A stretch of 64,000 bases of DNA. Source: Acrocarpospora macrocephala (lineage in GTDB: Bacteria > Actinomycetota > Actinomycetes > Streptosporangiales > Streptosporangiaceae). The translations under genes were made by a program, and so were the position numbers. Positions 42,886-52,525 of this stretch are shown here, in pieces. The notes below the pieces were generated by a model. The model ran no database searches. It saw only the letters and a program-made list of their open reading frames with translations, and had not been told where the DNA came from. How positions within the stretch are numbered: position 1 is the first letter of the stretch; the number at the start of each line of letters is the position of its first letter. The stretch spans positions 1-64,000 of the forward strand of contig NZ_BLAE01000040.1 of NCBI RefSeq assembly GCF_009687865.1, in the 5' to 3' direction.

Positions 42886-43714
42886 GCGGCACCGCGATGT
42901 CGACGACCTGCTGCTTCGCCGGGAAGGCTCCCAGCGATGAGGCGCGGCCGGTGAGCAGGTCCACGGTGTAGAAGCGGTAGCCGCCGGAGACCTTCAGCGT
43001 GGCGAAACCGCGGTTGCTCCCACGGCTGCTGAAGATATCGAAACCGGTGCCGCCGGAAGCCGTCACGCCCAGTTTGCCGGTCGGGGCCAGCGAGCCCGCG
43101 TTGGCCGGAGACTGGATGCTGACCTGGTCGGCGCCGAGGTCGAACAGGGTGGTCGCGGTGGCGGGGTTCAGGTCGTTGTTGGTGTAGGCCGCGCCGGAGA
43201 CGCCGGTCGCCGTCGCGCCGGTGGTGGCCGGGGGCACGGGCGGGTTGGTGAGCGTGCCGTCGGTGGCGGTGGTGCCGGCGGCGGGCGCGCCCATGGGGTC
43301 GTCGATGTTGTGCCGGAGGTTCTGCCCGGTGTCGCTGATCACCCGCAGCCGGTTGGCGGCCGGGTTGAAGTCGACGCCGAAGTTCTTCCCGGTCAGGGCG
43401 ACCGTGAGCTGGGAGACCTTGGTCGCCTTGGCGGTGGTGGGGCTGACGACGTAGACGCCCCCCTTGTCGCCGACGCCGTAGAGCTTGCCGTTCTGCACGC
43501 GGTAGTCGATGCCGACCAGCTTCCCGTCCCCCTTGAGCGCCGTGACCTTGCCGATCACGAAGGTGGAACCGGGGCTGCCGGCCTCGAAGATGACCAGTCG
43601 CTGCGTGCTGGTGAGTCCGATGACCTTGATGCTGTCGCGGCTCGCGCTCGCGGGTGCTGCGGCGACGGTGACCGCCGCCAGCGCGAGCAGGCCGGTGGCC
43701 AGAGTCCTGCGCAT
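42872..43714 (-). CDS. Secreted DUF4394 protein
   Basis: A 280-residue protein with signal peptide (RRTLATGLLALAAVTVAAAPASAS). The body is a beta-propeller-like DUF4394 domain: IGIDYRVQNGKLYGVGD-type repeats, GVDFNPAANRLRVISDTGQNLRHN, AAYTNNDLNPATATTLFDL. Function unknown. ATG at 43714 follows AAGGAG, so the longer upstream frame is not used. Confidence 0.88.
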   Translation of the reverse strand: MRRTLATGLLALAAVTVAAAPASASRDSIKVIGLTSTQRLVIFEAGSPGSTFVIGKVTALKGDGKLVGIDYRVQNGKLYGVGDKGGVYVVSPTTAKATKVSQLTVALTGKNFGVDFNPAANRLRVISDTGQNLRHNIDDPMGAPAAGTTATDGTLTNPPVPPATTGATATGVSGAAYTNNDLNPATATTLFDLGADQVSIQSPANAGSLAPTGKLGVTASGGTGFDIFSSRGSNRGFATLKVSGGYRFYTVDLLTGRASSLGAFPAKQQVVDIAVPLKQG

Positions 43715-43819
43715 GTCCGTGCTCCTTTGCATGAGTGAAATCGAGGGCGACACCTCTCATTCGGCGCGGTACGGCATGCGGATTGCCAGCGGGAGCCTCC
43801 AGGAACGAGAAACCTGGTG

Positions 43820-45181
43820 TCACGGTCGTGCTGGTAGGAAGAAGGAGGCCATGACCGCGAGGATGCTCACCCCGGCGCAGACCGCGAAGCCCGTGGAGAA
43901 GGCCAGGCCGCTCCCTTCCGACAGGACGAGCGCGATGACGGCGGTGCCGAGGCTGCTGCCGACGGTTCTGGCGATGCTGTTGACGCTCGTCGCCTCACCG
44001 GTGTTGCCCGCGGGGACGGCGTCGATGATCGCGTTGGGCATGGCCGCGAACGCCAGGCCGATGCCCGCGCCGGTGAGTGCCCCGGCCGCCAGGATCTGCC
44101 AGGCCTCCTCGTGCGCGAAGGTGAGCAGCACGAACGCGCCCGCGACCGCCGCGGCCCCGGCGACCATCGGCGGCCGGGGCCCGTGACGGCGCACCAGCAC
44201 ACCGGCCAGCGGCCCGGAGACCAGCATCGTCAGCGTCGTGGGCAGCAGGAACAGGCCGGCCTCGGTGACGGTCACGCCGAACCCGCCGTCCGGCAGCAGG
44301 AGCAGGGCCGGCACCAGCAGGAACGTGCCGAACATCGCGAACCCCAGCAGCAGGCTGACCAGGTCGGCGGCCCAGACGCCCCGGGGCCGCAGCAGCCGCA
44401 GGTCGATCAGCGGCTCGCGCGTCCGGCGTTCGACCCGGACGAACAGCGGCAGCGTGAGCAGCCCCGTGCCGAGCAGCGTGAGGGTCGCCGGGTGCCCCCA
44501 GCCCCAGTCGCTGGCCTTGCTGATCGCCAGTAGCAGGGCCACCAGCGACACCGAGAGCAGCGCGGTGCCCGGCAGGTCGAGACGGCCGGGCGAACGCCGC
44601 CCCCGACCGGGCACCCCGGCGGCCGCTCCGGCCAGCGCGACGGCGATGACGATCAGGGAGAACCAGAACAACCAGTGCCACGACAGGTGGTCCACGACCG
44701 GCCCCGCGGCCACGATGCCGACCCCCGCGCCGACCCCGACCATCGCCGACAGCAGCCCGATGACGACGCTGACCCGCTCACGCGGCAGCTCGTCCCGCAC
44801 GATGCCGATGGACAGCGGCATGATCGCCCCGGCCGCCCCCTGAAGGGCACGCGCCACGACGAGCGTCGCGAGGTCCGTCGCCAGCGCGGCCAGCAGCGTC
44901 CCGGCCGCCAGCAGCCCGAGCACGGCCAGCAGCACCATGCGTTTGCCCATCATGTCGCCGAGCCGGCCGAGGACGGGCGTCAGCACCGAGGCCGACAGCA
45001 GATAGGCGGTGACCACCCAGCTAGCGTCGGCAGTGGAGACGCCCAGGTCACGGGCGATGGCCGGGAGCGCAGGGGCGACCAGCGACTGCAGCACCGAGAA
45101 CGCCAGCCCGCCCAGCGACAGGGACAGCAGCATGACCGCGGACCCGGAACGGGGCCGTGCCCTCTCGCCGAAGTCAAGCAT
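43820..45181 (-). CDS. MFS drug-efflux-type transporter
   Basis: A 453-residue integral membrane protein of the DHA2 (14-helix) type. Motif A-like GRLGDMMGKRMVLL lies between helices 2 and 3, and VLTPVLGRLGD and RALQGAAGAIMPLSIGI follow family pattern. It probably exports small hydrophobic compounds using the proton gradient. It lies 76 bases downstream of the dehydrogenase operon on the same strand and might be co-transcribed. Confidence 0.88.
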   Translation of the reverse strand: MLDFGERARPRSGSAVMLLSLSLGGLAFSVLQSLVAPALPAIARDLGVSTADASWVVTAYLLSASVLTPVLGRLGDMMGKRMVLLAVLGLLAAGTLLAALATDLATLVVARALQGAAGAIMPLSIGIVRDELPRERVSVVIGLLSAMVGVGAGVGIVAAGPVVDHLSWHWLFWFSLIVIAVALAGAAAGVPGRGRRSPGRLDLPGTALLSVSLVALLLAISKASDWGWGHPATLTLLGTGLLTLPLFVRVERRTREPLIDLRLLRPRGVWAADLVSLLLGFAMFGTFLLVPALLLLPDGGFGVTVTEAGLFLLPTTLTMLVSGPLAGVLVRRHGPRPPMVAGAAAVAGAFVLLTFAHEEAWQILAAGALTGAGIGLAFAAMPNAIIDAVPAGNTGEATSVNSIARTVGSSLGTAVIALVLSEGSGLAFSTGFAVCAGVSILAVMASFFLPARP

Positions 45182-45257
45182 GCGCCGTCACCCCGGCGGC
45201 CCGGATCGGCAGCCTGCCGGAGCGCAGCGGCCGACCGGCCCGGCGAACGGCCACACC

Positions 45258-47384
45258 TCACGCAACACCGACGGCTCCCCGCACCTCGGCGCCCTCGGCC
45301 TCCAGCACCCGGTCCAGGCGGATCGGGAGCGTGCGCTGACGTACGCCGGTGGCGTGCCAGACGGCGTTGGCGATCGCGGCGGCCGTGCCGGCCGTGCCGA
45401 TCTCGCCGAGGCCGTTGAGACCCAGCGGGTCCTGCGGCTCGTAGTCGGGCACGAATTCAGCCTCGATGTCCGGCACGTCGGCGTGCGCGGCGATGTGATA
45501 GCCGGCGAAGTCGGGGTTGACCTGCCTGCCGGTGGCCGGGTCGCGCACGCCCTCCTCGTGCAGGGCCATCGACAGGCCCATGATCATTCCACCGACGACC
45601 TGGCTGCGGGCCAGCAACGGGTTGATCACCCGGCCGACGGCGAACATGCCGAGCATCCTGCGCACGCGTACCTCACCGGTCGCCGGGTCGACGCTCACCT
45701 CCGCGAACACCGCGCTGAAGGTGTGCCGTTCCGTCGCGGGCTGGTAGTCGATCAGCGCCGTGGTGTCGACGGTGGCCGTCACCGGCCGGGCCGGGTCGCC
45801 GAGCCGTTCGCGCAGCTTCGCGGCGGCCTGGGTGATCGCGAACGACCAGGACGTCGTGCCGCGGGAACCGCCGGCGCCCCAGGCCATGCCGAGGTCGCTG
45901 TCGGCGATCCGGATCCGGATCCGCTCGGTCCCGACGCCCAGCGTGTCGGCCGCCACGGCGGTCAGCGCGGTGCGTGCCCCGGTGCCGATGTCGGTCGCGC
46001 CGACGGCCACGGTGAAGGTGCCGTCGGCCTCCGCCGTGATCGACGCCGTCGAGGGGAAGACGCCGGCGCTGAAGCAGGTGGCGGCTAGTCCGGTGCCGAT
46101 GAGCAGCCGTCCTTCGCGGCGCGTCCGGGGCCGGTGGTCACGCCCGGCCCAGCCGAACCGGCGGGCCCCCTCCCGCAGGCACGCCACCGAGCGGCGGCTG
46201 CTGAACGGCAGCCCGGACACCGGGCCGACGGCGGGCTGGTTGCGCAGCCGCAGGTCGAGCGGGTCGAGGCCGAGCCGTTCCGCGACCTCGTCCATGGCCG
46301 ATTCGAGGGCGAACGACCCGGGCGTCGCACCGGGCCCGCGCATCGGGCTCGGCGGCAGGATGTCGAGCGGGACGGCGGTCAGCTCGGTGCGGATCGCCGG
46401 GGCCGCGTACAACGTCCTGGCCTGCTCGGTGCACCACTCGATGTACTCGGCCAGCGGGGACAGCGCGAACGCCGGGCGGTGGTGGACGGCGCGCAGGCGG
46501 CCGTCGGCGTCGGCGCCGATACGCAGCCACTGGTCGGTCGGCGGGCGCAGCGCGGTGGCCAGGAACACCTGCTCGCGGGTGAGCACGACGCGGACGGGAC
46601 GCCCGAAAGACCGGCTCGCCATCGAGGCGAGGATCACCTGCGGGCCGCACGGTCCCTTGGCGCCGAAACCGCCGCCGACGTGCTCGGCCCTGATGTGCAC
46701 GTGGTCCCTGTCGACGCCGAACAACGTCGCCAGGACCTGCGACACGCTGAACGGCCCCTGGTTGGAGTCCACGGCGTGCAGGTGGCCGTCCTGCCACCAC
46801 GCGGTCGCGGCGTGCGGCTCCATCGCGGAGCAGTTCTCTTCGGGGGTGCGGTACCGCTCGTCCACCACGACGGCCGAGGCGGCCAGCTCGGCCTCGATGT
46901 CGCCGGTGTCGGCCTCCGGGCCGAAGGCGGTGGACGCCGGGCGGGCGGCGGGGTGGTCGAGCCGGAAGTCCACGTCGTGCGGGTACGGCTCGTAGGTCAC
47001 CACGACCGCCCCGGCGGCGGCCCGCGCCTGTTCGGGTGTCTCCGCCACGACCAGGACGACCGGGCGGCCGGCGTACGGGACGACGTCGTCCTGCAACAGC
47101 AGCAGACTGCCGTCGGGGCCGAAGTAGTTGCCCGCCCGGGGATCGAGCCGGGGCGCGTTGCGGTGGTCGAGCACGCCGAGCACGCCGGGCATGCCGAGCG
47201 CGGCCGAGGCGTCGACGGCGCTGATCCGGCCCCTGGCGACGGTGGCGGTGATCACCCAGCCGTGGGCGAGGTCCGGCGCGGGTTCGTCGGCGGCGTACCG
47301 GGCGGCGCCGGTGACCTTGAGGCGGCCCTCGATCCGGGGGCGGGCGTCGCCGATGGCGGCGGTGGCCGGTTGTTCGGTGCTCAT
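45258..47384 (-). CDS. Molybdenum hydroxylase, large (molybdopterin) subunit
   Basis: A 708-residue xanthine dehydrogenase/CO-dehydrogenase-type large subunit. Motifs include RIEGRLKVTGAARYAADE, EHVGGGFGAKG, MRGPGATPGSFALESAMDE (Moco contacts) and VGATDIGTGARTAL, with GLGEIGTAG near the C-terminus where the catalytic Glu resides. It hydroxylates an aldehyde or N-heterocycle using the Moco of this subunit. It overlaps the FAD subunit gene by an ATGA. Confidence 0.9.
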   Translation of the reverse strand: MSTEQPATAAIGDARPRIEGRLKVTGAARYAADEPAPDLAHGWVITATVARGRISAVDASAALGMPGVLGVLDHRNAPRLDPRAGNYFGPDGSLLLLQDDVVPYAGRPVVLVVAETPEQARAAAGAVVVTYEPYPHDVDFRLDHPAARPASTAFGPEADTGDIEAELAASAVVVDERYRTPEENCSAMEPHAATAWWQDGHLHAVDSNQGPFSVSQVLATLFGVDRDHVHIRAEHVGGGFGAKGPCGPQVILASMASRSFGRPVRVVLTREQVFLATALRPPTDQWLRIGADADGRLRAVHHRPAFALSPLAEYIEWCTEQARTLYAAPAIRTELTAVPLDILPPSPMRGPGATPGSFALESAMDEVAERLGLDPLDLRLRNQPAVGPVSGLPFSSRRSVACLREGARRFGWAGRDHRPRTRREGRLLIGTGLAATCFSAGVFPSTASITAEADGTFTVAVGATDIGTGARTALTAVAADTLGVGTERIRIRIADSDLGMAWGAGGSRGTTSWSFAITQAAAKLRERLGDPARPVTATVDTTALIDYQPATERHTFSAVFAEVSVDPATGEVRVRRMLGMFAVGRVINPLLARSQVVGGMIMGLSMALHEEGVRDPATGRQVNPDFAGYHIAAHADVPDIEAEFVPDYEPQDPLGLNGLGEIGTAGTAAAIANAVWHATGVRQRTLPIRLDRVLEAEGAEVRGAVGVA

Positions 47385-48373
47385 CGTCCGTCCCTCTCTG
47401 CGAGTTCGGTCAGCACGGCCTCGATGAGGTTGCGCGCCAGCGTCACCTTGTACGCGTTGCCGGGCAGCGGGTCCGCGGTGGCCAGTTCCGCCTCGGCCGC
47501 GCCGCGGAACCGGTCGGGGGTGGCGGGCGCGTCCCGCAGCACCTCCTCGGCGGTACGGGCCCGCCACGGGCGTGAGGCCACCCCGCCGAGCGCGATGCGC
47601 GCGTCCCGCACGAAGCCGTCGTGGACGTCCAGGGCGACCGCGACCGACACGGTGGCGAAGGCGTACGACGCGCGCTCGCGGACCTTCCGGTAGCGCGACC
47701 GCCGGGCGGCGGCGACCGGCGGTAGGACGATCTCGGTGATCAGCGCGCCGGGCGGCAACGCCGTCTCCAGGTCGGGGCGGTCGCCGACCGGCAGGTAGAA
47801 GTCCGCCAGCGGGATCTCGCCGGGTCCTTCGAGCGTCTCGTACCGGACCACCGCCTCGAACGCGGCCAGCGGCACCGCCATGTCCGAGGGGTGGGTCGCC
47901 GCGCAGTGGCCGGTCCAGCCGAGGACGGCGTGGTTGTGGTGCGCGCCGGTGATCGCCGCACAGCCGCTGCCGGGCGCGCGCTTGTTGCACGGTTGCGACA
48001 GGTCCGCGAAGTATCCGCAGCGGGTGCGCTGGAGCAGGTTGCCGCCGACCGTGGCCATGTTCCGCAACTGGCCCGACGCGCCCGCCAGCACCGCCTGGCT
48101 CAGCGCCGGATACCGGCGCCGCACCTCGGGGTGGGCGGCGGCGTCGCTGTTGGTGGTGGTCGCGCCGATGGCCAGGCCGCCGTCTGGGGTCTCGCGTACG
48201 CCGCCCAGGGGGAGCCGCCGCACGTCCACCAGGCGGCCGGGCGTCTCGACCCCGTGTTTCATCAGGTCGACGAGGTTGGTGCCGCCGCCCAGGTACCGGG
48301 CGTCGTCGTGCTCGGCGACCAGCGTCAGGGCCTCGCGGACCCCGGAGGCGCGCCGGTAGGAGAACTCCCTCAT
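47381..48373 (-). CDS. Molybdenum hydroxylase, FAD subunit
   Basis: A 330-residue FAD-binding subunit: DARYLGGGTNLVDLMKHG and ATVGGNLLQRTRCGYF are the FAD-binding boxes, and ADFYLPVGD and KVRERASYAFATVSVAVAL follow. It passes electrons from the 2Fe-2S subunit to an acceptor. It overlaps both neighbouring subunit genes by four bases. Confidence 0.9.
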   Translation of the reverse strand: MREFSYRRASGVREALTLVAEHDDARYLGGGTNLVDLMKHGVETPGRLVDVRRLPLGGVRETPDGGLAIGATTTNSDAAAHPEVRRRYPALSQAVLAGASGQLRNMATVGGNLLQRTRCGYFADLSQPCNKRAPGSGCAAITGAHHNHAVLGWTGHCAATHPSDMAVPLAAFEAVVRYETLEGPGEIPLADFYLPVGDRPDLETALPPGALITEIVLPPVAAARRSRYRKVRERASYAFATVSVAVALDVHDGFVRDARIALGGVASRPWRARTAEEVLRDAPATPDRFRGAAEAELATADPLPGNAYKVTLARNLIEAVLTELAERDGR

Positions 48374-48912
48374 CCCGTCACCGCCGCACGCGCAGCGGTC
48401 TCGAGCACGGCGCGCACGATCGACGGGTACGCGCCGCAGCGGCACAGGTTGCCGCTCATCCGCTCGCGCACCTCCGCCGCGTCGAGTTCCGTCGTCGGCC
48501 CGTCGGGGGAGACGTCGGCGGTGGCGGCGCTCGGCCAGCCCGCCGCGTGTTCGGCCAGCGCGCCGACCGCCGAGCAGAGTTGCCCCGGCGTGCAGAACCC
48601 GCACTGGAACCCGTCCAGCCGCACGAACGCCTCCTGGATCGGCCGCAACCCGCCCTCGCCCGAAAGGCCCTCGACCGTGGTGACGCGCGCGCCCTCGGCG
48701 GCGACGGCCAGCGTCAGGCAGGACACCACCCGCCGACCGTCGGCCAGGACGGTGCACGCGCCGCACTGCCCGTGGTCGCAGCCCTTCTTCGGGCCGGTGT
48801 GACCGACGTCTTCGCGCAGCGCGTCGAGCAGTGTCCTGCGGTTGTCTACGCGGAGCCGATGGGTCACGTCGTTGACCTCCAGCGTGATCTCGCTGGAGAA
48901 GTCATCAGTCAT
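48370..48912 (-). CDS. Molybdenum hydroxylase, 2Fe-2S subunit
   Basis: A 180-residue small subunit. The plant-type 2Fe-2S ligands are in GCDHGQCGACTVL, the second cluster in CGFCTPGQLCS and CRCGAYPSI. ATG at 48912 is favoured because AGAGGA lies six bases upstream; an ATG two codons earlier is possible. First gene of the three-subunit operon. Confidence 0.9.
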   Translation of the reverse strand: MTDDFSSEITLEVNDVTHRLRVDNRRTLLDALREDVGHTGPKKGCDHGQCGACTVLADGRRVVSCLTLAVAAEGARVTTVEGLSGEGGLRPIQEAFVRLDGFQCGFCTPGQLCSAVGALAEHAAGWPSAATADVSPDGPTTELDAAEVRERMSGNLCRCGAYPSIVRAVLETAARAAVTG

Positions 48913-49195
48913 CGTCATTCCTCTCGCCACGCAAAAAGGGCCGAAGGGGTTTCCGGAATGTCGTTCCATGTAATCAGCGGGCGACCGGAAAGGCTTGTGC
49001 GATGGTCGCGACTCCTTGCCTGATTCTCTTTTCCGCCGCCGATTCCACTGTCGACGCCGCCCGGCGACGCCGCATCAGGCATCCGACGACCACGCCCCCC
49101 ATCGCGAATGAATGTCCGGGCAGGCTATATCGGCGCGCCTTTACTTCCTATCTCCCGACAGGATCGAGCAAGAGATCGCGAGTTTTGTACAAACG

Positions 49196-50101
49196 TCATT
49201 CCGATTCGAAGGCGTGCAGCCGGGCCGCGTCCTGACTCGGCGGCTCGCCGAATTGACGGCGGTATTCGCGGCTGAACTGCGACGGGCTGTCGTAGCCGAC
49301 GCGACGGCTGACCCCGGCGATGTCACCGGGCTGGGCGGCCAGCAGCAGCCGGGCCTGCTGGAGCCGGATCTGCTTCTGGAACTGGATCGGGCTCATCTCG
49401 GTGACCGCCTGGAAGCTCCGGTGGAAGGTGGACACGCTCATGCCCGCCTGCCGCGCCATCTCCTCGACCCGGAACGTCCGCGCGTAGTTGTCCCGGATCC
49501 ACCGCACCGCGCGGGCGATGTGACTGAGGCTGCTGTCGGGCAGGCCGAACTGGCGGACGATCGCGCCCTGCTCACCGGTGACGAGCCGCCAGAGGATCTC
49601 CCGCTTGATCAGCGGCGCGAGCACGGTGATGTCCCTGGGGGTGTCGAGCAGCCGCAGCAGCCGGACGACGGCGTCGAGGAGTTCGGGCGGCGTGGTGCTG
49701 ACCGCCAGCCCCGGCGGGGCGGCAGGCCCGGTGTCCGGCAGCTCACCGGGCTTGGCCAGCAGCACGTCGGCGACCGCGGACGGGTGCAGGGTCAGCCCGA
49801 CGCCGAGCCCCGGCGCCCCCGGACTGGCCTCGGTGAAATGGCTGGTCACCGGCAGATCGACAGACGCGACGAGGTAGTGACCGGCGCGGAACTCGTAGAT
49901 CCGGTCACCCAGCGCGAACCGCTTCGCGCCTTGGGCCACGATGGTGAGCACCTTGCCGTACGTCGTCGGCGTCGGTGGGTAGGGCCGCTCGGCCCGGAAC
50001 AGAAGGACGTCGTCAATGGCGCAGCTCAAGTCGGGCCGGGCGTACCGATCGATCAGATCGCGCAGTTCGTCGAGAAGCACGGGGCCGATTGAACCACCCA
50101 T
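49196..50101 (-). CDS. AraC-family regulator
   Basis: A 301-residue regulator. The N-terminal AraC_N-type domain (~1-170) is followed by a double helix-turn-helix at the C-terminus (FRVEEMARQAGMSVSTFHRSFQ and IAGVSRRVGYDSPSQFSREYRRQFG). It lies upstream of the molybdenum hydroxylase operon on the same strand, separated by 283 bases, and may control it. Confidence 0.88.
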   Translation of the reverse strand: MGGSIGPVLLDELRDLIDRYARPDLSCAIDDVLLFRAERPYPPTPTTYGKVLTIVAQGAKRFALGDRIYEFRAGHYLVASVDLPVTSHFTEASPGAPGLGVGLTLHPSAVADVLLAKPGELPDTGPAAPPGLAVSTTPPELLDAVVRLLRLLDTPRDITVLAPLIKREILWRLVTGEQGAIVRQFGLPDSSLSHIARAVRWIRDNYARTFRVEEMARQAGMSVSTFHRSFQAVTEMSPIQFQKQIRLQQARLLLAAQPGDIAGVSRRVGYDSPSQFSREYRRQFGEPPSQDAARLHAFESE

Positions 50102-50187
50102 CCGGACAGCGGCGATGAGATGGGCAAGGCGTCGGCCTGGGGCCCAGTGTGGTGCGCGTGGGCCCCAGGCCGGCGCGTCAGGGCCGG

Positions 50188-51057
50188 TCAGCCGGCCAGC
50201 GCGGCCCGGTTTTCCGCCAGCACGTCGCGCAGTGACCTGGGGTCGCGGCCGGTGAGGTCGCGGACCGCGGTCGAGACCCGTTCCGCCCAGCCGCCGCGGG
50301 CCGAGGCGCCGAAGGAGGCGATCATCTGCGCGACCTCGACCGGCAGCCCGGCCGCGACCAGGCCCTGAACGTACCCCTCGTCATCGACATGGACCACCTC
50401 GACCGGACGGCCGCTGATCTCGGCTGCCAGCGCGGCCAGCGCCGCGGCGTCGATCGCCTCCGGGCCGGTGATGTCGTAGACGGTGTTCTCGTGCCCTTCG
50501 GACGTCAGCACCGCCGCGGCGGCGGCCGCGCAGTCCTCGCGGGAGACGTAGGCGGTGGCGCCCGCGCCGCTGTTGGTCACCAGCTGGCCGCCGGCCACCG
50601 CCTGGGCGGCCGTCGGGATCTGGTATTCGGCGTAGATGTTGTTGCGCAGGAACGTCCACGTCAGCCCGCTGTCGAGCACCGCGGTCTCGGTGGCCCGATG
50701 GTCGACGGCGACGGCGGCCGGATTGTCCGGGTCCGGGCTCGGCAGCGAGGTATAGAGGACGTGCCCGACGCCCGCGGCACGGGCCGCTTCGACGGCTTGG
50801 GTCTGCAGCTCGATACGGCCAGGACCGATGATGTCGGTCGAGATCAGCAGCAGGCGATCGACGCCGGTCAGGGCGGACCGCAGGCCGGTCGGGTCGCTGA
50901 AATCCCCGTGCCGGACGTCGGCGCCGCGCTGCGCGAACTCGCCGAGCGCGGCCGGATCGCGGGTGAGCAGGACAGGCTGTTCCCCCTTGTCGAGCAGCAG
51001 CTCGGCGACCAGGCGGCCGAGGTGACCGGATGCTCCGGTGATAGCGATGGTCGGCAC
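50188..51057 (-). CDS. NmrA/SDR-type NAD(P)-binding oxidoreductase
   Basis: A 289-residue protein with TGASGHLGRLVAELLL (NADP-binding) at the N-terminus, typical of quinone oxidoreductase 2/NmrA-like proteins (VLYTSLPSPDPDNP, LTWTFLRNNIYAEY, VTNSGAGATAYVSREDCAAAA). GTG at 51057 is preferred because GGAGGG lies five bases upstream; an ATG at 51072 extends it by five codons. Divergent from an Rrf2-type regulator that probably controls it. Confidence 0.82.
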   Translation of the reverse strand: MPTIAITGASGHLGRLVAELLLDKGEQPVLLTRDPAALGEFAQRGADVRHGDFSDPTGLRSALTGVDRLLLISTDIIGPGRIELQTQAVEAARAAGVGHVLYTSLPSPDPDNPAAVAVDHRATETAVLDSGLTWTFLRNNIYAEYQIPTAAQAVAGGQLVTNSGAGATAYVSREDCAAAAAAVLTSEGHENTVYDITGPEAIDAAALAALAAEISGRPVEVVHVDDEGYVQGLVAAGLPVEVAQMIASFGASARGGWAERVSTAVRDLTGRDPRSLRDVLAENRAALAG

Positions 51058-51095
51058 TTGGGCCCTCCACATGCTTCCGTAATCAGAACGGTGAC

Positions 51096-51129
51096 GGTTA
51101 ATAATAACCAGATCGGTTGCAGTTATAGA
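51096..51129 (+). promoter_or_regulatory. Promoter/operator of the NmrA-Rrf2 divergent pair
   Basis: A short palindrome GGTTA-ATAA-TAACC lies at 51096-51109, with AACC-N5-GGTT overlapping it. A TATAGA box at 51124-51129 is 8 bases before the GTG at 51138. This layout suggests a leaderless transcript with the regulator binding over the -35 zone. Inference only. Confidence 0.45.
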
Positions 51130-51137
51130 CTGTGAGG

Positions 51138-51605
51138 GTGAGCAGTCCCACGAACACCCGCTTCGCCGTCGCCTATCACGTACTGGGGCTGCTCGCGTCG
51201 ATTCCCGGGGAGCCGCTGAGCTCCGAGCAACTGGCCCCCAGCGTCGGCTCCAGCTCCGTCTACCTCCGCCGCGTGCTCGGCCTGCTCCGGCGCGCCGGTT
51301 TCGTCCAGTCCAAAGCCGGGGTGTTCGGCGGCTGGCAGCTCGCCCGCCCCTCGCACGAGATCAGCCTCGGTGACGTGTGGCGAGCCGTACAGGGGGATGG
51401 GCCGGTGCTGGGCATCCACGGCCCGCCTCCAGGCTGCCCGGTCGGCGGCTCGGTGAGCGCGCGGCTGGCGGAGGTCGAGCAGCGCGTGGCCCGCGCGATC
51501 GAGGCCGCACTCGACGAGCTGACCGTCGCGGACTCCCTTCCCGACGGCGCCCCGTTCACCGTCGACATCCTGACGGTTCCGGCTCGCACCAACGGCGCTG
51601 TCTAG
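51138..51605 (+). CDS. Rrf2-family regulator
   Basis: A 155-residue regulator with a winged helix (RFAVAYHVLGLLASIPGEPLSSEQLAPSVGSSSVYLRRVLGLLRRAGFV) and the wing (GGWQLARP). One Cys (PPGCPVGGS) is present instead of the three Cys of the iron-sulfur IscR type, so it may sense redox or act without a cluster. No ribosome binding site; the GTG at 51138 (or 51132) fits a leaderless mRNA. Convergent, overlapping the XRE gene by four bases. Confidence 0.82.
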   Translation: MSSPTNTRFAVAYHVLGLLASIPGEPLSSEQLAPSVGSSSVYLRRVLGLLRRAGFVQSKAGVFGGWQLARPSHEISLGDVWRAVQGDGPVLGIHGPPPGCPVGGSVSARLAEVEQRVARAIEAALDELTVADSLPDGAPFTVDILTVPARTNGAV

Positions 51606-52432
51606 CCGCGTACCGCCCGCAACGGGCGCCGGTTGAGGCGGTCCAGGGCGGCGGACGTGGCTTCGTCAGCCGGGAGGTAGCAGAGGATCCGCTGGCCTTC
51701 GGTGTCCAGGGTCTCGTACGACAGGCGCAGCTCGCCCACCTCGGGATGGACCAGCCGTTCGACACCGGTACGGCGCGGCGGCACCAGCCCGGCCCGCATC
51801 CGTTCGGCGAAAGGCGCGCCGCCCACGATGGTCAGCTCCTCGACGAGGTGCGCGAAGTGCGGGTCATCGGGCGAGGACTCGGCTCTGAGCACCGCGACCT
51901 CCTCGTCGGCGATCCGCTCCCAGTCGGGAAACGCCGATCGAGCCCGGTCGTCGGTGAACACGAACGTGGCCCGGTTCGGCGGCCGGCCGTCCAGCAGGCC
52001 GATGGGCCTGGCGAGGCGCTCGTAGGCGGAGGTGTGGGCGAGCGTCTCGCCGAGCCGGTTGAGCAGCACGGCCGGAGTGGTCTCCAGCCGGTCCAGCAGC
52101 GACCGCATCGTGGCCCGCACCTCCCGTTCCGGCGGCAGCGCGCCGGGACACAGGATGTCGGCGCCGGACGCCGCCTTGGCCAGGTTGCGGAGCTGGATCC
52201 GCTCGCTTCCCGGCAACCGCAGCGCGTCCGCGAGCGCGCCCAGCACCTGCGGCGACGGATGCCGATCGCGCCCCTGCTCCAACCGCGTCAGGTAGTCGAC
52301 GCTCACCCCGGAGATGGTGGCCAGCTCAGCCCGCCGCAGACCGGGCGTACGCCGCCGGCCGCTATCGGGCAGCCCTACCTCGGCCGGCGTAATGGCCTCC
52401 CGGCGACTACGGAGAAACGCCCCCAAATCCAT
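51602..52432 (-). CDS. XRE-family regulator with MmyB-like ligand domain
   Basis: A 276-residue protein. The N-terminal HTH (LRRAELATISGVSVDYLTRLEQGRD) is joined to a PAS-like MmyB ligand-binding domain (NRLGETLAHTSAYERLA, FVFTDDRARSAFPDWE, HPEVGELRLSYETL). This family is abundant in actinomycetes and often autoregulates or controls the adjacent gene; the PPOX-fold gene is divergent 93 bases away. Confidence 0.88.
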   Translation of the reverse strand: MDLGAFLRSRREAITPAEVGLPDSGRRRTPGLRRAELATISGVSVDYLTRLEQGRDRHPSPQVLGALADALRLPGSERIQLRNLAKAASGADILCPGALPPEREVRATMRSLLDRLETTPAVLLNRLGETLAHTSAYERLARPIGLLDGRPPNRATFVFTDDRARSAFPDWERIADEEVAVLRAESSPDDPHFAHLVEELTIVGGAPFAERMRAGLVPPRRTGVERLVHPEVGELRLSYETLDTEGQRILCYLPADEATSAALDRLNRRPLRAVRG

Positions 52433-52525
52433 GGCCCGAGTGTACGGCCGGCACCACCCCCGGATCGTGGCCCTGCCAGGGCTAGCCTTCCCTCGGCCTT
52501 CCTGCCGCCGGATAGGCTCCCCACA

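Noticed and set aside
45258-47990. A 910-codon frame for the molybdopterin subunit.
   Set aside because: The first 202 codons overlap the FAD subunit in another frame; the family start and ATGA overlap place the start at 47384.
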